From the IMG/VR virus record IMGVR_UViG_3300029258_002923, positions 1 through 31,729 of that record: DNA of 31,729 nt, one strand, 5' to 3'. The stretch's first letter is position 1; every line of letters starts with the position of its first letter. A program made the translations under genes and the position numbers. The stretch comes from a virus. Shown one piece after another: positions 22,573 to 30,733 of this stretch. The notes under the pieces are model-generated. The model worked only from the letters and a program-made list of their open reading frames with translations. It was not told where the DNA came from and did not search any database.

Positions 22573-23514
22573 TTACTTTGGCCACCATTCTGGTGCTACA
22601 AAAGATTCCATATAATCGCAATCTTTACAAAAAGCTATTTGCTCTTGTTCCATTCTGAGATGTATTTTTCGTACTTGCTCCATTCCATATTGCCAGATAT
22701 GTTTTAGTGATTCCTTATTCAAATCTCCTACTACACATTCCCCTCTTACGTCTTGACAGCATACAACGGCCTTACCATCAGCGCAAATACTTAAATCTAA
22801 AAATACTCTCCAACAAGGACTTTTAATATTACCTCTGGTATATTGGGTGTTCATTCGTAGTTTTTTAGAGTCTACATAACCCCCTATGTTGTTTACTCCA
22901 CTTCCTCCTACGTCATCTATCCCCATTCCCCCGAATATCTTATAGTATTGTGGTAAAGAACTACTATTATAGATATTAGGGATTATTGCAGTTTGTGTAG
23001 ATATGTTACTACCTTTGCTTCTTTTCAAATTCATAAATTCTCTAATGTTTTCAGTAACCATTTCCCACTTTAATCCTGGCCGGCATTTCTCAAAAGCTTC
23101 TTTCGTACCACCATCTACGCTAAAGACTATCTTATCCAATTTAGAATCTAATAGCTTTTTACTTTTTTCTATGGTAAGCAAAGAAGCGTTCGTAAAGAAA
23201 CAAATAATTGGGTATTCGTTCACTCTTGGTAGGTTATCCTTAGCATAATCTATCCTCCAACATAACTCATCGATAGGTAAATAAAGGGGTTCCCCATTAA
23301 GGTGTAGGTGAAAATAGTCGAGTCTCCAATCATTTTCTTTTGTTTCGTCTATTCCTTTTTGAAAAAGTTCTCGTGACATCTCTCCTTGATATCTGGTCAT
23401 TCCTTCTCTAGGACAAGTGATACATGCCCCATTACACCTAGAGCTACTTTCGAAGTGTAGTTCTTTAGGCTGCTTAAAACTCTGTTTTACGTAATCTTCT
23501 AATTGTTTATTCAT
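22573..23514 (-). CDS. Radical SAM/SPASM-domain enzyme
   Basis: The 313-aa protein has the radical SAM cluster motif C27-N-G-A-C31-I-T-C34 in an ELHFESSSRCN context, then the barrel strands HLHLNGEPLY, ICFFTNASLL and IVFSVDGGTKEAF. The C-terminal SPASM-like region holds further cysteines (SPCWRVF, SICADGKAVVCCQD, FCKDCDYME), likely ligands for an auxiliary Fe-S cluster. ATP-independent radical chemistry on a peptide or a sugar are both known for this architecture. Heading a run of AKR, methyltransferases and glycosyltransferases, a role in sugar or cofactor tailoring is plausible; peptide modification cannot be excluded, but no obvious precursor peptide was found. Confidence 0.9.
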   Translation of the reverse strand: MNKQLEDYVKQSFKQPKELHFESSSRCNGACITCPREGMTRYQGEMSRELFQKGIDETKENDWRLDYFHLHLNGEPLYLPIDELCWRIDYAKDNLPRVNEYPIICFFTNASLLTIEKSKKLLDSKLDKIVFSVDGGTKEAFEKCRPGLKWEMVTENIREFMNLKRSKGSNISTQTAIIPNIYNSSSLPQYYKIFGGMGIDDVGGSGVNNIGGYVDSKKLRMNTQYTRGNIKSPCWRVFLDLSICADGKAVVCCQDVRGECVVGDLNKESLKHIWQYGMEQVRKIHLRMEQEQIAFCKDCDYMESFVAPEWWPK

Positions 23515-23521
23515 AACCCTC

Positions 23522-24502
23522 CTAATGTGGTATGTTCTCTACCCAATTACCATTATCGTAAAGTAACGTAATTTCTTGTTGTGTTAAGGCTTTATTAAAA
23601 AGTATAAAATTATCTATGTCACCGATATGCTGATAACCAATACTGCTTTTATAGTGAAACGCTCCGAGATAAGGACTTAGGATTGATTCATAATCCGCCA
23701 TTACTACGTTGGTACTTCCCCAATCAAATTTTCCGTCAGAAGGTTGGGTAGCTACTCCTAACTCTAAATTTGAACCATCCATATAGAGATATATTTGTCG
23801 TGTGTTGTTATCCACTACCATGTGTACTAAATGCCAATCAGAGTCCCCCGCCTCCAAAACTGAGTTAGTTGTATAAGCTTGAGTTATCTTCAAATTCGAA
23901 GTATAAAAACCAGCGAGTGAACGGGCTACTCCAGTAGGACCGTTATACAAACCTACGCCTACCTTACTTACTGCCCAAAAGTCCGGTGCGTAGGAAACAC
24001 CAAAAAATGTTTGTGGTGAGTTTGCTAAATTATCAAACTTAACTCCCACCATAACGCTAAAACTATCTCTAAAGGTTGACTGGAGAATATCATTACAATC
24101 GACATAATCGGTAGAACCATTAAAGCTTAAGGCTCTTCCAACCTTTCCACCAACAGATATATCTTCTGTATTTTGGACAGAAGTTCCATTACTATTTCCT
24201 TTACTATCTATAACTACTTTAGAAGAAGTATTATCATTCATCTTGTATTGAATGACTACATTATTCCATAAATTCAAAACTATTGGGTCAAGTCCTTGTG
24301 CAATTACTTTATCGACTATAAGGTCTTCGGAAATAGTAAACCACTCATCTTTAAATTCTTCTAAGGCTACTCCTTTGTATTTGTACTCCCTTACTTTTAT
24401 GGTTAACGGACCTAACTTTTCTACTACTCTACAAACCCTCCCGTTCCATACTATATCGTCATTTACCGATAGGTTGCTTACTTTTATTTTTATATAATCC
24501 AT
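23522..24502 (-). CDS. LamG protein with N-terminal beta domain, paralogue B
   Basis: The 326-aa protein has an N-terminal domain of about 75 residues (MDYIKIKVSNLSVNDDIVWN...) that looks like a small SH3/KOW-type barrel: VSNLSVNDDIVW, CRVVEKLGP, TIKVREYKYKG. A LamG domain fills the rest (ALSFNGSTDYVDC, SFSVMVGVKF, WHLVHMVVDN, IYLYMDGSN, IDNFILFNKALT). It is a tandem paralogue of the neighbouring 327-aa protein over its whole length. No signal peptide is visible. Encoded between the SbcC gene and the radical SAM gene, far from the head operon, so it may be a late-moved adhesin or a glycan-binding partner for the cassette. Confidence 0.88.
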   Translation of the reverse strand: MDYIKIKVSNLSVNDDIVWNGRVCRVVEKLGPLTIKVREYKYKGVALEEFKDEWFTISEDLIVDKVIAQGLDPIVLNLWNNVVIQYKMNDNTSSKVVIDSKGNSNGTSVQNTEDISVGGKVGRALSFNGSTDYVDCNDILQSTFRDSFSVMVGVKFDNLANSPQTFFGVSYAPDFWAVSKVGVGLYNGPTGVARSLAGFYTSNLKITQAYTTNSVLEAGDSDWHLVHMVVDNNTRQIYLYMDGSNLELGVATQPSDGKFDWGSTNVVMADYESILSPYLGAFHYKSSIGYQHIGDIDNFILFNKALTQQEITLLYDNGNWVENIPH

Positions 24503-24511
24503 TCGTCCCCC

Positions 24512-25495
24512 TTAATTATACGTTATATCTTCAGCCCAAGACCCATTATTATATAAAGCTGTTATTTCTGCTTGGGTTAAGGCTTTGCTAAACAACATAA
24601 AATTATCCAAAATCCCGTAAACATTATTCGACAAAACGTCCTCTGCATTTCTCGCTCCAACATAAAAATCATAGTTTAGGGCAAACTCAGTCATATCTAA
24701 AGCTGCAGAAAAACTACCATCTTTTGAACTTCCTGTTCCTAAGGTTTGTAATATACCATCCACATAAAGGTAAATTTGCCTACTACTGTTATCCACAACC
24801 ATAACAAACAAATGCCAATCTTGGTACCCACTTGAAATACATGCGCTTGATGTCTCTGCCTGAGCATTTTTAAAATTTGGGACCCCTTCCTCGTTTGAGT
24901 AATAATAGCCTTGTAAAATCCAATTACTATCTAACTGTATATGGATTAAATTCTTGGGTGTATACGAATCGTTATACTCATAAAAACCACACAAACTCTG
25001 GTCAGTTTTTACACTAAAATCATTTATTTTCGCTCCAACTACAATACTAAAGCTGTCTTGAAATGTAGATTCAAACCCTTTATTGCAATTTATATAATCA
25101 GAAACACCGTTTAACTTAAAAGCGCTACCAACTTTTCCAGTAGTTGTCAATAGATTAGTATTTTGTGTTATAGTAGCATTATTAACACCTTTAGTGTCGG
25201 TAACAGTTGTTGAAGCGCTTTTATCATTCATCTTATACTGGGTGACTAAGTAACTACTTAGTTCCGCGAAAAGCGGACTACTGTCTCTAGTTATTATTTT
25301 GTCTATAGGCATTCCTAAGTCTCCTATAGCGATTTTCCTATCTTTTAACTCTCTATCCCCTACTTTCCTATTTTTGTACTCTTGTATCTTTACGGTATTG
25401 GGTCCCAATATTTCTGTTACTTTGCAAGGTTTTCCTCTCCATAAAATGTCATCACCTATTACTAAATCAGATACGTTTGCTTTTATATAATCCAT
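24512..25495 (-). CDS. LamG protein with N-terminal beta domain, paralogue A
   Basis: This 327-aa protein has the same plan as its neighbour: an N-terminal SH3/KOW-like part (VSDLVIGDDILWRG, CKVTEILGP, TVKIQEYKN), a short connector (IDKIITRDSSPLFAEL), then one LamG domain (AFKLNGVSDYINC, SFSIVVGAKI, WHLFVMVVDN, IYLYVDGILQT, LDNFMLFSKALT). The two copies align end to end but have diverged well beyond a recent duplication. The ATG follows CGAGGAGAATACAA, just downstream of the SbcC stop. LamG folds bind glycans or protein partners; which one applies here is unknown. The N-terminal part may be an anchor to the virion. Confidence 0.88.
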   Translation of the reverse strand: MDYIKANVSDLVIGDDILWRGKPCKVTEILGPNTVKIQEYKNRKVGDRELKDRKIAIGDLGMPIDKIITRDSSPLFAELSSYLVTQYKMNDKSASTTVTDTKGVNNATITQNTNLLTTTGKVGSAFKLNGVSDYINCNKGFESTFQDSFSIVVGAKINDFSVKTDQSLCGFYEYNDSYTPKNLIHIQLDSNWILQGYYYSNEEGVPNFKNAQAETSSACISSGYQDWHLFVMVVDNSSRQIYLYVDGILQTLGTGSSKDGSFSAALDMTEFALNYDFYVGARNAEDVLSNNVYGILDNFMLFSKALTQAEITALYNNGSWAEDITYN

Positions 25496-25510
25496 TTGTA
25501 TTCTCCTCGT

Positions 25511-27325
25511 TTACCATAACTCCTCTTCGAATTTCATCTCTGGTAAGGAAGCTGGTTTAGTAGGCCTTTCGAATTTTACTTCCTTTTCTTCAAAATCTAT
25601 TTTTTCTATTTTTTCTCCCTCTATCCTACTTCCTTTATCATCCTTAACGATTACTATTTTCTTTACAAAAAAGTCTTGAATATCTGTAGCATGTGTTATT
25701 AGAAAGCATTTTTTAAAAGAAAACCTATTCATAACTTGTTGTACTGCCGCCATGAACTTCTTTCTATTATCATCATCCAAACTTCCTAACCCTTCATCTA
25801 TTATTAAAGTCTGGATTTTAGCTTTATGTCTATTACTAAGTATAGCTGACAAAGCCGTCCTGGTACAAAAATCTATCAAAAATTTTTCTCCGCCACTGTA
25901 GCTTAAATAAGGTCTTGTATATAATCCATCGGTTATCAGTATATCTAAAGTATCAGAACTTTTCCCTGATTTTAACTCTTTCTCCGTCTCTATACTTATC
26001 TTTAACCTCCCGTCAGTCAACGGTTGAAGTATAGAGTTTGCTATTTCCTCTATCTCTGGCTTAGTATTTTCTATAATAAAAGCTGGTATGCCATCTTTAC
26101 TAAAAGCTTTAGTCAACTTTTCGTATATGGAATACTTCTCTTCTGCTTCTTTCATTTTGTCTCTTAATTCTTGTATTTTTCCTCTCCTTTTCTGACACTC
26201 AGCCAACTTTCCTTGTATTACTCCGATTTCGTTGGATAACGTAACCTTCCTACTACCTAACCTTGCTAGTTTATCCTTAGTGGTATTATATTCGGTACTT
26301 GTAGAACTCGGGGCGCAACATTCTGTAAAAGACAATTTCATTGCATCTAACTCTAAAGTAAATTTTTTATAAATTTCTTCACCGTTGGCTATTCTGTTAT
26401 TTAAAACGGAAAAAGCTTCTGTTAGATATTCTTGTGTTACCTGTTGTTTACAAGTCGGACAATTTCCTTTATCTCCTAAAGCTTGTAGATTACTTTTTTC
26501 TCTTTTTAAATCGTTAAGTCTAGTTATCACTGGCGTTATTTTGGCTCTTTCAAACTCAACTATTTTATTTTTTATTTCTTCTTTCTTCATTTGGTACTCA
26601 GTAAGCTCAGAATCTAAATTTAGTATTCTACTGCTTAGCGCTTTTTCAGTATTTTCGAGGCTAGATAGCTCTAAGCCTTTTGAAACTTCTTCGCTCTTCA
26701 AACTAGACTCATCCGAATCACCACTATGCTCAAGTAATGATAATTGAGACGAGTAAGTAACTTTTGAATGAGATGCTTCGGATAACTTCATTTTTGCTTT
26801 ACTATAAAGTTTTTCGTATATTCCTAGTTGTAACAATCTAATCACTACTTCTTTAGCTTCCTTTGGTGTTAACTTAGAAAAGGAATCTGCGGCACCTTGT
26901 TCAAAACAAGCGCTATTTTTAAAAGTATCGTAATCCATACCTAGTAAATTTTGGATATAGTCTTGAGTCTCTTTTAATGTTTGCCCGGTAAAAGAATTGC
27001 AATTTAACTTAGTAGTACCGTTTCTCTTTTTACTTCTCTTTACTAAATATTCCTTACCCCCTTCTGACATACTAAAGCCTACTATAACTTCAGCCTCTTT
27101 TTCCCCTCTTTTTATAAGCTCATCAGCATTCTTCGAACCGAATCTTGATTCCCCGAATAGTCCCCAAACGATAGCTTCTCTAAGAGAACTTTTCCCTGAC
27201 CCGTTACTTGAACCGTTTCTTTGAAAATTTTTCCCTATAAGTAGATACAAATTATCCTCATCGAATTTTAAAGATGCTTCTTTGTAACTTAAAAAATTCT
27301 TTACGTAAATATATGTAAGATTCAC
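25511..27325 (-). CDS. sbcC: SbcC/Rad50-like (gp46-type) ATPase subunit of recombination nuclease
   Basis: This 604-aa SMC-like protein pairs with the SbcD-like nuclease to process DNA ends. It shows Walker A GSSNGSGKSS (38-47), a Q-loop FEQGAADSF (Gln143), a coiled-coil arm with a zinc hook CPTC (289-292), the ABC signature LSYSGGEK (474-481) and Walker B TLIIDEG (506-512) followed by a D-loop GSLDDDN. At about 600 aa it has short arms, like T4 gp46 rather than the 1000-aa bacterial SbcC. GTG start at 27325 overlaps the SbcD stop (GTGA), after GAGGAGG. Probably used for replication-linked recombination and DNA end processing. Confidence 0.93.
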   Translation of the reverse strand: MNLTYIYVKNFLSYKEASLKFDEDNLYLLIGKNFQRNGSSNGSGKSSLREAIVWGLFGESRFGSKNADELIKRGEKEAEVIVGFSMSEGGKEYLVKRSKKRNGTTKLNCNSFTGQTLKETQDYIQNLLGMDYDTFKNSACFEQGAADSFSKLTPKEAKEVVIRLLQLGIYEKLYSKAKMKLSEASHSKVTYSSQLSLLEHSGDSDESSLKSEEVSKGLELSSLENTEKALSSRILNLDSELTEYQMKKEEIKNKIVEFERAKITPVITRLNDLKREKSNLQALGDKGNCPTCKQQVTQEYLTEAFSVLNNRIANGEEIYKKFTLELDAMKLSFTECCAPSSTSTEYNTTKDKLARLGSRKVTLSNEIGVIQGKLAECQKRRGKIQELRDKMKEAEEKYSIYEKLTKAFSKDGIPAFIIENTKPEIEEIANSILQPLTDGRLKISIETEKELKSGKSSDTLDILITDGLYTRPYLSYSGGEKFLIDFCTRTALSAILSNRHKAKIQTLIIDEGLGSLDDDNRKKFMAAVQQVMNRFSFKKCFLITHATDIQDFFVKKIVIVKDDKGSRIEGEKIEKIDFEEKEVKFERPTKPASLPEMKFEEELW

Positions 27326-28281
27326 ACGACCTCCTCTAAAATAGTTAATCCTTGCCTTATTGTTTCCTCGTCAAAATCGAAGTGCTTACTATATTCCAAA
27401 AAACAATCCTTCGGTGTTTTGGATTCGTTTATCTGTTCGTTTCTTACCTTTTTCTTTTCAATTATATCAAATTCGATTGACGCTATTTCATAAGCTTCTT
27501 TGTATCGTTGACGTACCTTATTCAAATCTACTTTCTTTAAGTATTCCTTCTCTATGTTTATAATTACCTTTATAATGGCGTTTTCCACGGAAAATTCCGG
27601 CTTATTAGGTCTTTTTCCATCTTCCCATACTTCTTCTATCTGAATCATGGTTCTCGCAGGAGAACAAATAAAATCCGGTGTGTTGTCATGAAACCAGATA
27701 AAACCTTTTTTCTCGTTTCTTTCCCCGAAATTTTCTCTTTCTGGACTGCCGACATATATAACTGGTTTACTAGCTTCTACTGTTTGGTTCTTATGTACGT
27801 CACCTAAGAAGAAGAAATCACACTCGGGATTAGCGTCGACTAATTCCTGCGCTGTTACTCCTTCTTCGTAAAGATAGTTATGTGGCCCTAATTTAGCTCC
27901 TTTGAGTAAAAAGTGCCCGTAATAAACGCCATTCTCTTTATATCCGGACTCTACTACTTTTACTTTTGACAGTCCCAAATTTGTAAATTCACCAAAAGTA
28001 TAATAGTTTTTATCTGACAACTTCGAAGATACGGTATCGTGGTTGCCTATAACGATTAGTACTTTCACGTTCTCTTTAACTAAAGACATTACCCATTGTT
28101 GAAATATCTTTTGTTCTTCCGGTTTAGGCGTTCTATATTCATAAATATCCCCACATACTACCACTCTACTACACTTTTTTTCTATTGCAAAGTCCTTTAT
28201 ATATTTAAGTACCTTTATCGTGTCTTTAGGCCGGTTATTCAGGTTTATTTGTAAATCTGCTGTTATAACTTCATTTACCAT
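27322..28281 (-). CDS. sbcD: SbcD/Mre11-like (gp47-type) exonuclease subunit
   Basis: The 319-aa metallophosphoesterase holds CGDIYEY (Asp45), IGNHDT (Asn80, His81, Asp82) and a late GDVHKNQ motif (about 160-166), all metal or catalytic ligands in the Mre11 family. The first motif reads TADLQIN, so the usual D-x-H is D-x-Q here (Asp9, Gln11). A C-terminal capping and ATPase-binding part follows (IIKVIINIEKEYLKK onward). The gene is coupled to the SbcC gene by overlap and overlaps the RecA-like gene by 7 nt, which fits a recombination operon. Confidence 0.92.
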   Translation of the reverse strand: MVNEVITADLQINLNNRPKDTIKVLKYIKDFAIEKKCSRVVVCGDIYEYRTPKPEEQKIFQQWVMSLVKENVKVLIVIGNHDTVSSKLSDKNYYTFGEFTNLGLSKVKVVESGYKENGVYYGHFLLKGAKLGPHNYLYEEGVTAQELVDANPECDFFFLGDVHKNQTVEASKPVIYVGSPERENFGERNEKKGFIWFHDNTPDFICSPARTMIQIEEVWEDGKRPNKPEFSVENAIIKVIINIEKEYLKKVDLNKVRQRYKEAYEIASIEFDIIEKKKVRNEQINESKTPKDCFLEYSKHFDFDEETIRQGLTILEEVV

Positions 28282-29204
28282 GAGTTCTCCTCTTCCTTTT
28301 CAGCTTCTGTCTCCTCTTGCAAAAGTTGCCCCTTAAGAATTGCCGCCTCACCGGTAAACCCTTTATCAAAATAAAACGGCAATGCTACTTCTGTGCCTTC
28401 CATTGCTGACTTTACGTTTCTTTTTTTATCCAGTTTAACTATACATCTAAACCCGATAGGCATCTCTTTACCGTTTACCTCTCCTTTAGGAGCTACTGAT
28501 TTGGCTCCCCTTCTTACTCGTAGCCTCAAACTACAATAGTGTTCTAGGGCTTTACCCCCTGGAATGGTTTCCAAGTTACCATACAGCATTATATTGGTTC
28601 TTATCTGAGCTATTAAAACTACGGCGCATTTAGCTTTACCAGTTAATCCCACACTCATCCTAAAAAACTGTGATATCTTTCGTGCTTGTACTGCTATAGT
28701 ATTATCTTCCATACTACGCATACCCTTTTTATCTTGTAACTCTTGTAAACTTCCTAAAGCCGATATCGAGTCAACTACTAAAAGGTTGACTGCTTTAGTT
28801 GCTAAAAGGTCGCGTACTTTGTCTAAAGTAGGTTCTAAAAAAGAATCGTCTATAATCAGCAAGTCATCTACGTTTACCCCTTGACAGGTCAACCACCCTT
28901 TATCTAATTGATGTTCAGCGTCAACAATAACTACCGTACCATTTCTCTTTTGTACATTTTCCATAAGCTTTGCGCATAAGGAACTTTTACCTGCTTTTTC
29001 CGGTCCTGCAATTACGGTGAATTGTCCGCAAGGTACCCCGCCGACAACCTCGTCTAAGGTACTTATACCGAAACGACAGTATTTAGTTATGCCTTCAAAG
29101 TCTTTACCAAATTTAATAACAGACTCTTCACCTTTTCTCTTAGCTTTTCTATTATATTTATTGATTACTTCTTGAATCGCTTTTACTTTATCTTCTTTCC
29201 GCAT
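28275..29204 (-). CDS. RecA-like recombinase (UvsX role)
   Basis: The 309-aa protein carries Walker A GPEKAGKS (67-74), an IVDAEHQLD segment (Glu97 is placed like RecA Glu96), Walker B LLVVDSISAL (141-150), the loop motif LIAQIRTNI with Gln200, and the filament/ATP segment PGGKALEHYCSLRLRVRR that matches RecA's GGNALKFYASVRLDIRR. It lacks the long RecA C-terminal domain and ends in an acidic tail (EETEAEKEEENSW). It should pair homologous DNA during replication and repair, working with the SSB, resolvase and SbcCD genes around it. Whether it descends from RecA or UvsX needs phylogeny. Confidence 0.93.
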   Translation of the reverse strand: MRKEDKVKAIQEVINKYNRKAKRKGEESVIKFGKDFEGITKYCRFGISTLDEVVGGVPCGQFTVIAGPEKAGKSSLCAKLMENVQKRNGTVVIVDAEHQLDKGWLTCQGVNVDDLLIIDDSFLEPTLDKVRDLLATKAVNLLVVDSISALGSLQELQDKKGMRSMEDNTIAVQARKISQFFRMSVGLTGKAKCAVVLIAQIRTNIMLYGNLETIPGGKALEHYCSLRLRVRRGAKSVAPKGEVNGKEMPIGFRCIVKLDKKRNVKSAMEGTEVALPFYFDKGFTGEAAILKGQLLQEETEAEKEEENSW

Positions 29205-29523
29205 AATGAAAAGCCTCCATTAACTCTTTAAAATGTAAAAAGTCTAAAACTACAAAGGTATCTCCTTCGGAATTTCTACGTACGTAAAGGGGTATTTTTT
29301 CTAAGGCCGTAGCTCTTTGCCTTATCTTCTTCCAGTGGTTAACGTCGATACTTAAACTTTTCGTGTTATGATTTTTACACTCAGTTAAGAATAGTTTACT
29401 TATTACGTCACCGAATTCTTTAGAAGCTTTTTCAGTTGAAGTATCAAAATCTTTAAAGTTCTCTATGACAAATTCTTCAAGCCTATCTCCCTTATCTTTC
29501 CTATTTCTCACGGAATTGCTCAT
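29188..29523 (-). CDS. Small PD-(D/E)XK-type nuclease, Hjc/VRR-like
   Basis: The 111-aa protein begins with a charged helix containing KGDRLEEFVIE and then shows a D ... E-x-K pattern: EFGDVISKLFLTECKNH, where the D and the E-C-K match the PD-(D/E)XK active site. K-G-x-x-x-E followed by D-x(n)-ECK is the arrangement in Hjc-type junction resolvases and VRR-type nucleases. The remainder is a helix (DVNHWKKIRQRAT) and a strand (TFVVLDFLHF). It likely cuts branched or foreign DNA. The ATG overlaps the end of the RuvC-like gene, behind AAAGGA. Confidence 0.75.
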   Translation of the reverse strand: MSNSVRNRKDKGDRLEEFVIENFKDFDTSTEKASKEFGDVISKLFLTECKNHNTKSLSIDVNHWKKIRQRATALEKIPLYVRRNSEGDTFVVLDFLHFKELMEAFHYAERR

Positions 29524-29983
29524 GTGTTCCTTTCGTTAACACGTTTTCAAAAAACTTTACTAGCGCAAAAGAATCGGCCAAGTTGTTATTATCAAACTCC
29601 GCGCCCCATCGTTTGTATATTTTTAGTAGCATCTCTTCTTTTTTAGCTTTACCACCGCCAGTAACAAATTTTTTTAATGTTGCGGGCTCTACAATATAAA
29701 GGGGTATCCTTTCTTGGTAAATAGTAATTTTTAAAACGCCACCCAATTCACCTAAGTCGAAGATGCCTCTACCTTTAGATGCGAAAGAATACCCCTCCAT
29801 AACTATAAAAGCCGGTTGATTAGCCTGAAGAATTGTAAGGAATTTACGTTTTATATAGTAAAGTCTTTCTATTCCTTTAAGCTTTTTAGGCGTTATAGTA
29901 AAATGGCAATAATCGCCAGTACTTTTTTTAATAGTAACGCCGGACTCTACTAAAGATTGGTCTATTCCTAATATACAATTCAC
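29501..29983 (-). CDS. RuvC-like Holliday junction resolvase
   Basis: I choose GTG 29983 (MNCILGIDQSLVESG..., 160 aa) because AAGGAG lies 7 nt upstream; an ATG at 30034 would overlap the SSB gene and adds residues foreign to the family. The RNase H-like fold is visible: ILGIDQSL with Asp8, FIVMEGYSF with Glu63, and DNNNLADSFAL near 131-141 with Asp131 and Asp137. These match the RuvC catalytic acids. The spacing and length (RuvC about 170 aa) fit. It should resolve recombination intermediates made by the RecA-like protein and debranch DNA before packaging. Confidence 0.88.
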   Translation of the reverse strand: MNCILGIDQSLVESGVTIKKSTGDYCHFTITPKKLKGIERLYYIKRKFLTILQANQPAFIVMEGYSFASKGRGIFDLGELGGVLKITIYQERIPLYIVEPATLKKFVTGGGKAKKEEMLLKIYKRWGAEFDNNNLADSFALVKFFENVLTKGTHEQFREK

Positions 29984-29996
29984 TGCTATCTCCTTA

Positions 29997-30716
29997 TTAG
30001 AAGAATGTATCATCACCGGCTTCAACAGCGCCATTAGCGTTTACATCCCCGCCTACACCGGGCATTTGAGCTGCTGGAGCCTGCGTTGTTTTTTGTGGTG
30101 CTTGGACTGTTTGTCCTCCGCCAGCAAAAAGTTTATTCAATTCCTGAGGGGTGATAGATTTATACTGTTCTTCTAAATTTATCATGTTCCCAGATAATGC
30201 TTGGTCCTCGGGAGTTAGTGCAACCGGCTTAGATGAAATCTGAAATTCATAAGTGGTATCAAAACCGGTACCCTTTCTCGTAACTCTGATTTCATAATTG
30301 GTTAATGGATTTTCTTTGTTAATATCTACTCTATTTGCGATTATAGAGTGGATGATTTGTTTAGTCTGAGGCGCAAAATCCCAAACCTTTAAAACGCCGT
30401 CTCTCCTGTCAATAACATTTATGAAACATCTCCAAGAGGCTTTTATATCTTTGTTACCTGTTCTTTCTGCTATATCGCAAATGGGGCAAGCCGCTTTTGG
30501 GTCATCAGTTTTGGGACATACTATCATTTTTTTTGATGCGTGCGCTCCCCAATGTATCTTAGCCTCTTTCCTCTTACCTAACATCCTAATTTGAGCCGTT
30601 TCTTTATCTTTCAAAGAAAACTTACTCAAATTACTACCACCGGACTCGGTATTAGCCCTTGATTCTCCCCATTCATCGTTTGCGTAATCTGTTCCGAAAC
30701 TTCCTTGTTCTACCAT
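29997..30716 (-). CDS. Single-stranded DNA-binding protein, T4 gp32-like
   Basis: The 239-aa protein has a zinc site His55-X11-Cys67-X9-Cys77-X2-Cys80, nearly the gp32 pattern (H-X12-C-X9-C-X2-C), within an OB-type core (ASWRCFINVIDRRDG, LKVWDFAPQT, YEIRVTRKGTGFDTTYEFQI). The C-terminus has a Gln/Pro/Ala-rich linker and an acidic tip EAGDDTFF, the type of tail that recruits other replication proteins. It coats single strands in replication and recombination. Excellent binding site AAGGAGG before the ATG. It lies between the small helical gene and RuvC, in keeping with an early recombination operon. Confidence 0.92.
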   Translation of the reverse strand: MVEQGSFGTDYANDEWGESRANTESGGSNLSKFSLKDKETAQIRMLGKRKEAKIHWGAHASKKMIVCPKTDDPKAACPICDIAERTGNKDIKASWRCFINVIDRRDGVLKVWDFAPQTKQIIHSIIANRVDINKENPLTNYEIRVTRKGTGFDTTYEFQISSKPVALTPEDQALSGNMINLEEQYKSITPQELNKLFAGGGQTVQAPQKTTQAPAAQMPGVGGDVNANGAVEAGDDTFF

Positions 30717-30733
30717 TTCTTTCCTCCTTTTTT

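Noticed and set aside
22573-23514. Radical SAM gene as part of a RiPP (modified peptide) system
   Set aside because: No small precursor peptide or leader-binding domain was found beside it; sugar or cofactor chemistry fits the neighbours better, though this is not excluded.
26385-26747. Plus-strand open frame of 120 aa with hydrophobic stretches
   Set aside because: Antisense to the SbcC coiled coil; the apparent membrane segments come from reading Lys/Glu codons backwards.
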